NCBI GenBank assembly: GCA_028386065.3
Contig: JAKUCV010001557.1
Span: 164,196 to 228,195 of the forward strand
DNA length: 64,000 nt
Source of the DNA: Turnera subulata
Lineage: Eukaryota > Streptophyta > Magnoliopsida > Malpighiales > Passifloraceae
Direction: 5' to 3'
The notes under the pieces are model-generated. The model did not search any database. It was not told where the DNA came from and saw only the letters and a program-made list of their open reading frames with translations. Below are positions 1-10,673 of the stretch, piece by piece. Every line of letters starts with the position of its first letter. Position 1 is the first letter of the stretch. Both the position numbers and the translations under genes were made by a program.

Positions 1-3000
1 ATGACAAGAACCAAAGCTTCATGTACAGGACATGAAATGGCTTGATATCCTAAGCCCAAGCCAGAAACGTTACTTGAGAAGGTAACGTTTCTAGCACCAT
101 GTAATCACGTCAAATTCTTTACTAACAAACATTATATTGACAAATTAGTTAAACACTAGTTTTATGCAATTCTTTAAACTCCTTATTACAAAATGCTATA
201 GTTCGTAATCATTTAGCTTCAAAGAACACGCTCGAATTACCAATCCCATTGTACTAGCTTCTGAAATAATGCCCAAGTGAAGTTTTATCCGAATATCAAA
301 TTCAAAAATTTTCAGTTGATATATCAAATTAATTTATTTACTTACCCATAAAATTTCAAAATAGAAAAGAAGACAAAAGCCTATTCTGTTACAAACATTT
401 CAACTCTAGAGTCCTTGTAGCCATACCATGAATGAAAGGATAGCCGAAATGTTAAAAACACAAAGTTCTATGGTAAGTCCTTTTGCAACATTTAACAAAG
501 TTCTATGGTAAGTCCAAAGCTTGATGTACAGGACATGAAATGGCTTGATATCCTAAGCCCAAGCCAGAAACGTTACTTGAGAAGGTAACGTTTCTAGCAC
601 CATGTAATCACGTCAAATTCTTTACAAACAAACATTATATTGACAAATTAGTTAAACACTAGTTTTATGCAATTCTTTAAACTCCTTATTACAAAATGCT
701 ATAGTTCGGTAATCACTTAGCTTCAAAGAACACGCTCGAATTACCAATCCCATTGTACTAGTGTCTGAAATAATGCCCAAGTGAAGTTTTATCCGAATAT
801 CAAATTCAAAAATTTTCAGTTGATATATCAAATTAATTTATTTACTTACCCATAAAATTTCAAAATAGAAAAGAAGACAAAAGCCTATACAGTTACAAAC
901 ATTTCAACTCTAGAGTCCTTGTAGCCATACCATGAATGAAAGGATAGCCGAAATGTTAAAAACACAAAGTTCTATGGTAAGTCCTTTTGCAACATTTAAC
1001 AACATCAAAACGGTGTAATGATGCTCCACGGTAACTCACTTGATTGCTATGATCACTAGGACTAACAATCTAATCACACAAACTGTTGTTTTATACTGAG
1101 AGAAGAGTGAGCATACAACAACTGAGTTCATGTTAAGTTTATTTAAGTTTCTAAATTAAACTAACATTATACAATTTTTCAAAATTTTGGAACCAAAAGA
1201 AAAAGGAAACAGAAGTGCAGTGATTCATCCAAAACAGGCAAACTTGTTATCTTCATTTTTAGGGGAGACGAGTTGCACATTTATATGCAAACTATAAACA
1301 TGAATTCAAAAAAAGCAATTTTTTACAGAAGTCAAGCACCATAGAGTATTTTCGCCTCTGATAGCCTTACAACGTGTCTAAAGCAGAAAACCAAGTTCAC
1401 GTGATGCAACCAGACTGCCCCGTAGAATTAAACATGCTTAAACAAAAAATTCTGATGCATTGCAAGTCTAGTAAAATGAAATAGCCAGGTAGGATTAATA
1501 GAACCCTAAAAAAAAGGATGTTTTGGATTGTGAAAATATCACCATTTGAACGGCCATCAATAGAAAAAAAAGACTGAGCATACCTCTGGACCAAATCTAC
1601 TGCATGATGCCACCAAAGAGGGTTTAGAGAAGCAATGACCATTTGATTTCGCATGGCCACTTAAGCAGGTGAAATGCATATTCAATTCCTCAGACATCAT
1701 CTTTTTAACATTTTCCTGGACTCGGCATTGGATTTGCTTCAACTTTGGCCTGTAAGCAAAGGAATCACTCAGGCTCATGTTGACGGTCCATATTTTTGTT
1801 GAATGATAAGCCACATCACATCATGAATCACATACCCCAAGAGAACAACCATTGCAATGACTTGGTAGTCCAGCATGCGCTCTGAGATAGTAGTGATGCT
1901 TCCTTTCTCTACCAGCACCTGCAACACAATATGATTAAGCCATTTCGAGGCAGGGAAAGAAAACACATAAACACCTGATGGACTTGGAAAAATCAGAAAA
2001 AATGGAGACAGCGGAACCTTCAGTTTATGGTAGATAGCCTTGCAGCACTCACAAAGGAAATAAAAATAAAAATCTGAGAAAATCAATAAAGTTGGTATGC
2101 ATTAGGTTGTTGATGTCCAAAGTTAAATAGGGTCATGCTGTTCATGAAAACACAGAACAGGAAAGATAGATACTGAGAAAATAAATTTATAATAAAGTAC
2201 ATCTATAGAACAGCACACAATCGATAACTAGCTGTGACTAGGTGTAGTGAATCACAATAGGTATTAAAGGAGATCACTGGAACTAAAGAAATATCGAATG
2301 CCAAAACTGAAACTTGGAAATATGAAGTAAATATCTAACTTGCAGAATTTTTTGAGGTTTGGAGAAAACTAGTAACCAAGAAAAATTAAAGGCTGGAAGT
2401 TGCAATGAAAACAATAGGAGCATGCAAGATGTGTTGGTAAGAGATTTGAATTAACTAAAACGTATAAGAAAATTAAGCATATACCTAGCATAATTAATGG
2501 AATGATGAACAAACATGACTAGGTAAGATGATCTGAAAATCATGATAGTGTAACTATTCAAGAAGCAGTGTTTGTCAGTTCATGAGAAGACGTCAAAAGT
2601 AGACAAGAAGACACTGAAAACAATTTCCACAGTTTATTTAACATTTAAGCAGTAATTACAGAGAATCCAGAGAATTACAGTATCAAGAAACACAGGCTGA
2701 TCATCACCCAGAATTATGTTGTTGGTGCTATTGTAAATATCAAAATTCCATCTTTCTCCGTTCTCATGACGTCCACTGGTAAACCAATCAACAAGAACCA
2801 AACTTGAGTTTGAGAGCACTCTGAATACTTGTTTCTGACGATACCTTGCAGTTGAAAAACAAGTAACTGGGTCTGGAATAACAGCCAAAAGGGCATCAAC
2901 ACCAACTGTTGCCTACTGCATGGAAAAAAAACATTGCCATTATCATGTGAAAATAGACTTTATTTTGTGATTTAACAGCAAAACCTGTGAGAAATCCAAC

Positions 3001-3999
3001 CTCTTGACCCAAATTCTCATGTGATAAAGGCACTTCTACCAGAATAATTAGAAAAGCATGAAAATGGCAATGTGAAATGGTAATCAGCTGATGTACTCCA
3101 TGTGATGCAGGTTGAAAAAAAGATATCTTACATATTTAGATAATGGGTTACAAAAATAACAGCCAGGAGAGGAACATTATACGATGCATAACCAACAATG
3201 AAATCTGGAAAGGATGGTCTTGATACATAATAATTCAGTTTCGAAAAGATTGTTACCTTAAGAAACTGTTGAGAACACTTGGAACCCAAAGATTTGTAAA
3301 CCTGTGAAACAACTAAAGCTTGAATTCTGAAAACAACCTAAGACGCAATAAAGAATTGAAAAGGAACAGCTTTCAAATCTTTATGAACCTTAGTGGAAGC
3401 CTGGGTTGTTAAGACGGCGGTGCATCCATCTCCAATGATAAATTCAAATGATATATGGTCTCCCTATACCCACCCCCCAGTAATGTAATGTGTGCATCAG
3501 TCAAACTAAATATCATCAACAGACAATTAAAAAGAGTAGAAAATCAAAAGGAAAGATTAAAAGAACAGAAAAACCAAACCCAACAGACATTATTATTAGA
3601 GGAAAAGAATCAAAAGTTGGAAAAAAGGAGAAAAAGAAGCAAGAGGCAGCATGAGCATGGTGAGTAAGTTCTTACAGAAACAATTCCACCACCGTAGGTG
3701 AGGGAGTAAATCCAAACAGCATCAGTTTTAGAAGGAGCCACCTGAGAGAAAGAAGAAGAAAAAACAAGAAAAGAAAAAGGAAATTTCAAAAACCAAACCG
3801 AAATACATGAATGATTCAAAGAAGAAGAAGAAGTTGAATAATGAAGATATTTATCTATCTCTATCTGTCTGTCAAGTAAAAGTAAGAGGATGGAAGGGAC
3901 CTTATTAGGGATGATGAATTTAAGAGGATACTTTGAGAAGCATTTTGTCACTGTTGATTTCCCTCCTGCCCTCTCCACTACTATTCTCCCTGCTACCAT
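1..3999 (-). CDS. ureD: Urease accessory protein UreD, 3'-partial, seven exons visible
   Basis: UreD works with UreF and UreG in the cytosol to deliver nickel to apo-urease, so urea can be hydrolysed. Visible exons, 5' to 3' on the minus strand: 3901-3999, 3676-3741, 3389-3463, 3257-3301, 2679-2912, 1836-1918 and 1584-1749. They give 256 codons, and every junction is GT-AG and in frame. Family landmarks read directly are CFSKYPLK in exon 1, DAVWIYSLTYGGGIVS in exon 2, GDGCTAVLTTQASTK in exon 3, VIPDPVTCFSTARY and VDWFTSGRHE in exon 5, and ISERMLDYQVIAMV in exon 6. I chose the ATG at 3999 because plant UreD proteins begin close to the VVE motif; an upstream in-frame ATG would add about 20 residues without family support. 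Exon 7 ends in phase 0 at FGPE. The final exon, about 40 residues, was not found and probably lies left of base 1. No stop or frameshift is seen in the visible exons. Confidence 0.93.
13..1003. repeat. 503-bp tandem duplication in the last visible ureD intron
   Basis: Two nearly identical copies lie head to tail (13-515 and 516 to about 1003). A short stretch, AAAGTTCTATGGTAAGTCC, is repeated again at the junction (464-482 and 497-515), which suggests unequal exchange at that short homology. I see only a few substitutions and small indels, so the duplication looks recent. Neither copy holds a recognisable exon. Confidence 0.9.
1004..1583 (-). other. Remainder of ureD intron 7
   Basis: This AT-rich stretch follows the GT donor of exon 7 (minus strand, 1583-1582). 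I searched it for the UreD C-terminus (the segment from GVIVR to the conserved LEPLLG region) in all minus frames and found none. No other gene is seen. Confidence 0.6.
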
Positions 4000-4108
4000 C
4001 CCTCTCTCTCTCTCCCAGATAGTTTTCGGAAACATTTGTAGTACTGAACTTTTGGGGGTCAATTCCCATCGGGTCTTGTTCTCCAGTTTAGATGTTTCAG
4101 TTTTCTCC
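4000..4108 (-). promoter_or_regulatory. ureD 5' leader, cut from its upstream DNA by the MULE
   Basis: These are the only 109 bp of original DNA between the ureD ATG and the MULE. They contain a pyrimidine-type CT microsatellite (about 4003-4016) and end with the 9-bp target duplication GTTTTCTCC (4100-4108), whose partner is at 19207-19215. No TATA box is evident here, so the native core promoter probably now lies at 19216-19522, 15 kb away. Confidence 0.6.
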
Positions 4109-4400
4109 GGCTAAAATGGAAATTTGGTCACTGGACTGGACATGTTTTTTGGTTTTGGTCACTTCGTGAGAAATTGTTGGATTTTGGTCACTGATAAATT
4201 TGAATTTGTACGAACTATGACACATCGGCTTGGATGGGACCCGAACTTACACATGTCAGTCGCTAATTGGTCACAGACTTGGCGCTGGGTCCCACAGGCC
4301 CGTGCCCCGGCCAGCAAACCTGGATCCGCGTGAATCTTGACCTGTCCGCATCCGGAACGGGTCCGACCTAAGACAAACAGCCCTCATACACCCAAACACC
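4109..4400 (+). repeat. Left terminal inverted repeat of the MULE
   Basis: It pairs with the reverse complement of about 18950-19206. Shared landmarks in the same order are TTTGGTCACT, GATTTTGGTCACT, AATTTGAATTTG, CGGCTTGGATGGG, GGGTCCCAC and the CCAAACACCCCCA block. The arm is about 250-300 bp and imperfect, with several substitutions and indels, which indicates an old insertion. Confidence 0.85.
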
Positions 4401-4622
4401 CCCACTCAGGCACATTTTAAATTGGAGAGCCCCGTTTTTTGTAGCCCATAACCCTAATTTAGTCAATCCTCCCCACTCGCTTTGCTCTCTTCTTCCCTAA
4501 TCCCTGAAAACACCCTCTCCTCGCTTTGCTTTCTTCTTCCCTAATCTTTGAAAACACCCTCTCCTCTCGTCTTCTACTCCTCTTTGTCGTTCGTCCTCCT
4601 TCACGCGTCTCTGGGTTGATTG

Positions 4623-5173
4623 ATGGCGTCACAGGGGTCGTGCAGCTCATCATCAAAAAACGCTGACGGTCAGGGGAGAAGAAAGCAGTCGCAGATGACT
4701 GCGTGCGAGGTGCAGAAGCCTGATTGGAACTATGAGGGGCCTCCCGTGCATTGCCATTGTGGCTGGTTTAGACCCAGGTGGAATTCGTGGACCGACCCAC
4801 ATCCGGGTATGCGTTTTCCAAATGCAACAGGTGCGGATTTTACAAGTGGGTTGATGAAGCAATCGTGGGCAGAGCAAGGGAGGTAATAATTTGTTCAAGA
4901 GACAATGAGAGGGCGTTATATGCAGAGAATTTGAAATTGAAAGAGGAGAATGACAAGTTAATGCAGAAGCTTGATGACATGAAGAGGCAGAGAGATGAGC
5001 TTTGTTTGATGATGGACACTGTACATGAGGATTCCACTGGTTTTGGTTGCAGGAGGCATGAAGACATTGTGGGGGCAAAAGCGAAGCATGATAACTATAT
5101 TTGTGGCTTCTGCATTGGCGTGTGCACTATATTAGTTTTGTTCTTAATTGTTATTGTGATTGTAGTGAATTAA
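4623..5173 (+). pseudogene. MULE-borne GRF zinc-finger / coiled-coil / membrane-anchored protein, frameshifted
   Basis: From the ATG at 4623 the frame reads a Ser/Lys-rich N-terminus and then the first half of a GRF-type zinc finger (CHCGWF...WTDPHPGMRF, about residues 45-67). Near 4821, in a TTTTCC run, the rest of the finger continues one frame over (KCNRCGFYKWVDE). A strongly charged heptad-like coiled coil follows (about 4915-5000), then a C-terminal hydrophobic segment (FCIGVCTILVLFLIVIVIVV, about 5110-5168) ending at 5173, which looks like a tail anchor. GRF fingers bind single-stranded nucleic acid in other proteins. The role here is unknown; such genes occur widely in plant genomes, often near Mutator-type elements. 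Apart from the one-base shift the reading frame is intact, so a sequencing error or recent inactivation is possible. Confidence 0.75.
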
Positions 5174-5281
5174 TTGGGGAAAATTTAGTATTTGCCGCTT
5201 CTGCATTGGCGTGTGCACTATGTTAGTTTTGTTCTTAATTGTTATTGTGATTGTAGTGTATTAATTGGGGAAAATTTAGTG
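5106..5281. repeat. 91-bp tandem duplication across the 3' end of the GRF gene
   Basis: Bases 5106-5196, which encode the transmembrane tail and stop codon, are repeated at 5197-5281 with a handful of substitutions. The second copy lies after the stop codon, so it duplicates the tail-anchor coding sequence without being translated. Confidence 0.88.
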
Positions 5282-5818
5282 GGATGATCAATGTGAAGCG
5301 GGTAGAAGGTTTGTTGTTTAGTTTTGGCATACGATATCGCCAATCAATGTATCGTTCTTGTGGCTATTGTGAATGTTGTTAAAAGTATGTGATGGCCAAT
5401 TAAACAATGAAACAGACATTGGCATTGTGTGTATGTGCAATTTATGCAATGTTGCGCTTATGCGGTTGCTCATTTAGGCGGTGGCGGATTTGTGGAATGT
5501 AATATCCCCTGCAAATACTCTATCTATCAGTCATACGGAGGTACAGAGCATTAATATGCAGATGTAAGTCAGAAGGAGGTACATAACATAGATATCCAAA
5601 TGTCAGTCTCAAAACAACCAAGGTTATGTAGTTGAAGCATACAAAATGGGATACAGGATCTCCCCTTTAAAGACCATCCATACAATATCCTAATACAACT
5701 CATTAGGAGGTACATAACATAAATATTCAAATGTCAGGCACAAAACGGTTGTCCGTTGTAGTTGAAGCATTCGAAATGGGATACAAAATGCTACTTTCAA
5801 CGAAGTGCACATAACATA
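5282..5818. other. MULE internal spacer with imperfect 131-bp repeats
   Basis: No gene is seen between the GRF gene and the last mudrA exon. Two imperfect copies of a block containing GGAGGTACATAACATA, AAATGTCAG and GTTGAAGCAT begin near 5575 and 5706. This is probably the 3' untranslated region shared by the two convergent genes. Confidence 0.6.
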
Positions 5819-6039
5819 TTAACGCTTTCTCTTTGCCTGTGCAGCCTCTGCTGCAACTTTAGCTGCACCACGCAGTAGCGCCTGTGTCCTTCTAGTGGCC
5901 GCAGTAGGCAGTGAAGTAGTTGATATCCTAGGGCTGCATTGTCAATACAATTTAAGCATTAGCAATGGGCAGAATGCATAGAGAAGACGCAGAATGCGTA
6001 AAGGAAACGGCTAAAACAGTACGTACATTTGAGGCGCCA

Positions 6040-9000
6040 TGTAACGCCCCGATTTTTCGTTAATTAATTTTTACAGAATTTTCAAAGTTTTTGGTATTTA
6101 ATTTCCACATTTACCCTTGTGGAATTTCCGGGATTCTTGGTCAAGAAAATTATTACTCTTTTAATTTATTTTCCTTGGAAATATTAGATTTTAAGTTGGA
6201 ATTGTTTGTTGTTCGGGTTTCGTTGAAATAAAACGTGATTCGGTGGGAAAACAAAGTTTGTTGTAGTTTTTATTTAAACTACGTCGTTTTTGGGGAAAAG
6301 TAAAGAAAAAAAACGTTGACCGGTTAGGCGAGTTGACCGCGCCTAAGCCAAAACGAAACGACGTCGTTTTGGCTTAGGTGGGTCAAAACCCTAACCTTTC
6401 CCTTTTCTTTTCTTTTCTCTCCTCTCTCTCCTTTCTTTTTCTTTTCTCTTTCGCCGCCCACGAGCTTCCTCCCGACTTCCTCTCTGCATGACTTCTCTCT
6501 CCCAATCGGTTACACCCGATTTCTCTTCCTCTCTTCTTTGTCTTCTTTTTCTTCCCTTACTTTTCTTCTCCTTCTCTGCCCAACTCTTCCTCTTCTCCTC
6601 TCGCCCTTTTGCCGCCACCATCCGTTCTTCTTCTTTGTGGAGCCGCCGCCACCATAGAAGGACGGGGCTACTGTTCGTGGCTTTAATTGGAGGCAGGGGC
6701 TTACGAGGCCGACGCAGGACGGGTGCGACTGGACCCGAGTTTGGCCATGATGAGTAGTTGCCGTCGCCATCGTCTACACTGCCGGGTAAATACCGCGGCG
6801 CCTTCCTTTTCTTTTTCCGACCTGTGGTGTTGTACTGATTCGTTCTGGGTTGTGTTTGTTGTTGGATGCGTTGATGAGCATCGGGTATTTGGTTGCTGCC
6901 AGATTTGGTTATGCGTGTTGCTGGGTTGTCGGGTTATTGTGTAGTCGGTGCTGGGTTTGTGATGTCGGTGTCGTTGCTGTGGTTGCTGTGGCGGGCCTTT
7001 GTCAAGCAGCAGGGTTCTTGGCTTGGGTTTGGATTCTGGTGAATCCATTACAGGGTTGTCTGGATTCCATTCTTCCGGTAAGTTGCTCCAGCGACCTGGA
7101 TTCATGGTTCTTGTGTTCGTTAATAGGTTGTATTGAGTTGAATGTCGATTTGTGTTCGTTTCTAGGTTTGGACATATTACTGTGGTATTTTCCGGCGAGG
7201 TCTTGACCGGAATCCGGCGAGACGTGTATTGTTCCGGCGAGGCTGACCGGAAACCGGCGAGGCTCGGGATTTCCCGGCAAGACATAACTTCTTTTCCGGC
7301 ATTTAACGGTATTCCCTCGATGTGTAATTTGATGTTTTTTTTAAACTCATTCGTGGCATGTAATAATTAATGTAATTATAATTGTGTATCGAAAATTGAA
7401 GTTATTTAGTGGAATACCGGGGTGCGGGGCTGTGAGTGTGTATAACCGGGAACTTACCGACACGGGTAGAACCATAGGCCGGGAACAGTTGGGCTCGGGT
7501 TGACCTTAGAACGGTTTTAGGAAACCAGGCCCAGGCCAAATATTTAACCTGTGAATAGGTTTTGGATTTGAGTAACGGGCTTTGAGCCCAATTTTATACT
7601 TACTAATGATGGACCTTAAAATATGGGCTTGAGGCCCGAGGACATAATTGATAACCTTTGGACTTGGGTAACGGGCTTTAAGCCCCACTTCATAATGGGC
7701 TTTAGGCCCGGGATTCGGTTTTGGACTTAGAAGGGTTTTAGGCCCAATGACTAATATGGATGTGGGCTTTAGGCCCAATGTTGTATTTTGGAGATTTGGG
7801 ATAATACACTCTAGGCCCAATTGACTACAATCAGAGTTAAGTTAAGTACGGAACTTGGGATTTGAGTTGTTGGGATTTAGACCCTGATCTTTAGTAACGG
7901 GCTTAGTGTCACGGGTTTGACTCGAGGTCATGTTATTAATATGCATTTACTCAATTGCCATGAATAAACTTCTTATATGAGGTGTGTATTCGTAGGACGT
8001 TTTGGACATAGGAATGTTAAGGTGGAATGAGCTTCGGCTTCCGAGACATTTAATATGGCCCAGGTGAGGACTTATAAACCTTTGTATGCATTACTGCCTA
8101 TAATGCTCGGTTAATTGTCTTGGAGCATAAAGTGGTGTTATTTGTTTGGTCTTTAATGCTGTATGCATGCTTGCCTGTTGTGTTGTTGTTGCTATTTGCA
8201 AAGTGAATTATGTTGATGTTACCTATGACATGGTGTGCCTGATTATGTGGCCTGTTTGTCTGATGTGATGTATTGTGCCTGTCTAGTATGACTTGTTTGG
8301 TTATGATAAACACATGAGATATAGATTTGTGGTTGTGTGGTGGACTATGGGCTGGGGCCCGGATTTGAGATTAAGATATTAAATCCACACAACGATGTTT
8401 GACAATAACGTATGGTACAACTCTTAAATAATAAATGAGAATAACGAATTATAATAAAGTCTACTGTGGGGCTGTTGACCGGTTGGTTCGAGCTTGAAGT
8501 AATACCCCTCGGGATGGCATGCGGGTTTGCATGTGGGCCTGCGATGGCCGGTTCTACCTCCCTCTTTCTATCTTCCCCTTTCTACCTCCCTCTTTTTCTC
8601 TCTGTCTCTCTCTCTATGGATATGTTTGGGCTTCGTGCCTGTTTTATTTGGGCTTACGCCTGGTTGTCTCATGAGACGGGACCGAGCTCGACGCACACAG
8701 TAGAGGGCCCTAATAAAATACTTAACCTTAATCACAAAGATAATAATATAAGTAATGACAAGTGATGGTATGTAGTCTGATGATGTCTTGCTCTGTGTAT
8801 TGAGGTTGTTGTTGTTTGATGCCGGTGTAATTGTAGTTGATTTATATTGTATATTATTGGTTTATTTGTCCGCGGTGAGACAGTGGTTGGTCTCACCCCC
8901 TCACAGTTTTACACAGGTTAGCTGATCGATGATCAGAAGAGCATATCAGCAGGTGGCGGTGCTTTCCTCTCCTCGGGTCTGATCCATAGAGTTCACTGCA

Positions 9001-9247
9001 TACATGTTGTCATGTGTTTAGTCTTCCGCTGCGTACTCGTTTATTGTGTAATTTATTTGTATAATTGTTCATTGATTATGTTGTTGATATTGTATCCCGG
9101 GAAGAAGGGCATTTTGGTCACTTCACATGCTATACATTCTTTAATGGGTAATTTGGGATACGGGTGTCCCGGGAATGATAAGGGCAATTTGGTCAATCTA
9201 TAATTAATTTATAACTTATATTAATAAATTGGGACACGGGCGTTTCA
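6040..9247 (+). repeat. 5' LTR of the non-coding gypsy element, 3208 bp
   Basis: The LTR opens TGTAACGCCCCG and closes GGGCGTTTCA. A promoter-like zone lies near 6275-6480: two ACGTCGTTTT motifs, an AAACCCTAA-like telo-box (about 6385) and a long CT-rich tract. A CCGGCGAG-repeat zone (7185-7285) and an array of short GGGCTT..GGCCC palindromes (7560-7830) follow. Short ORFs here recur in the other LTR but show no protein family, so I treat them as non-coding. Confidence 0.93.
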
Positions 9248-10673
9248 GTTGGTAGCGGAGCAGGCTGTAGATCTTTTGGGATGTGTTAATAAGTTTTGCG
9301 TTCTTGTGTGCATAGTCTGTTCCTTTTTGAGTCAGTTGTTGCATGGTCATATGCATTCATATAGTGAGTCGTACTATGGATCCGGTGGAGGACACGCACC
9401 TGGTGAGGGTCGGAGTGACCCGGTATTGTCGTTGAAATGTTATGTTTTTCTTTACAGCTTAGGCTACAAAGTTTATTTTGTGGTATATCCACTGATCTAT
9501 TAGAGTCGGTGTAGACTTTTGATTCTTTATTTATGTTTCTTGTCTGTGTGGAGCTGACCAATACAAGTAAGAACCATCGGTCTGGTTTGGATGTTGCATC
9601 TATAAAGTGATGATCTGACGTGATTTTTATAGATATGATTTTTGGTGATTTTGGTGATCATGTTATTTGTGGTCTGATCTTGCTGAGCTTGAGGATTTGA
9701 ATTTACTTGTGAATTATACTATGGATTTGATCCAGTTTGGAGTTCGAGATGATAATTTCTTAAATTAATCTGAGGATGATTTAATGATATTTGGGAAATT
9801 ATATTTTAAAGATACTTGAGGGAATTAATTTTGTGAGTTTTGGGGTATTAATAGTAATTGTGATCACAAGGTTTGATCATGAGTCTTTATTGAGGTTATA
9901 GTTCGTGTGCTGGATGAGGATGCCGGAAGTACGTTTACATTGAGGTTTGAATTTGAGGTGATCTCGGGTATTATGATTCAAATTCCAAGTTATTAATTAT
10001 GTGTTGAGAGATACAGTGATATTTTAAGTTCTTTATCAAAGAAACTTTGGTGTTCATGCTAGGAATGACTTGAGGAATAGATTCATGAGCATGAGTTATG
10101 AAAAGATTTTTGGGTCTTGAGGAGTGATAATTTTAATATTTCGGCAATGATCGGGTTTTAGTACTTAAGGTATGATCCGGGACATATATACGAGTTTGGT
10201 TGAATTAGTGCGTGATAAAGGAAATAACTTGAGGTTCAGATCATGAAAGTGATTATGGATTTTTGGTCTTGAGGTATTTACAGTGGGGGTGATGATCTTG
10301 TTTCTTAGGTTACGATTTTGGCTTCTACTAGCTGAGGATATGTTTAGTGGATTAAAGGATTGGATATAAATGGTTGAGTGATGATAAATGAAGTAGTTTA
10401 TAGATTTTGCTATTGATAATGTTCATGATGATTGGATATAAATTTTTGGGTTAGTGCTTTGATCTTATGCTTTTGATCATGTTCGGCTAAGTCGATGTTT
10501 GACTTGGTATTTTGGAGTTCTTGCTTGGAAATGTGATTGATGGTCATGGTGGTTCTACTTGGTGGTTTTGGCCAACGGAACTTTGATACCAAATGACACT
10601 TGTTTGTGTCAGTTTTGTTGCTTGACCTACTCTCTAAATTTCGAGGACGAAATTTTGTTAAGTGGGGTAGAAC
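9248..10673 (+). other. Internal region of the non-coding gypsy element, with PBS and PPT
   Basis: TGGTAGCGGAGC (9250-9261) directly follows the LTR and is the primer binding site. A TAAGTGGGGTAGAAC polypurine-type stretch ends at 10673. Between them I see no gag, protease, reverse transcriptase or integrase motif in any frame, only AT-rich sequence with scattered TTGAGG words. Confidence 0.85.

Noticed and set aside
1..1400. Last ureD exon within the window
   Set aside because: No minus-frame stretch resembles the conserved C-terminus, so I consider the exon to lie left of base 1.
4000..4062. Upstream in-frame start for ureD (MTPKSSVLQMFPK...)
   Set aside because: The extension is not part of known UreD N-termini and includes a CT-repeat-encoded Arg/Glu run; the ATG at 3999 fits the family better.
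6850..7206. 118-codon ORF (MCLLLDALMSIG...) conserved in both 3.2-kb LTRs, with others at 8466-8765 and 11486-11842
   Set aside because: Conservation is explained by the young age of the LTR pair. The frames are not kept in the diverged relatives at 44714 and 62295, and no protein family is recognised.
9248..9265. tRNA gene fragment at TGGTAGCGGAGC
   Set aside because: The match is only the primer binding site directly after an LTR; there is no cloverleaf around it.
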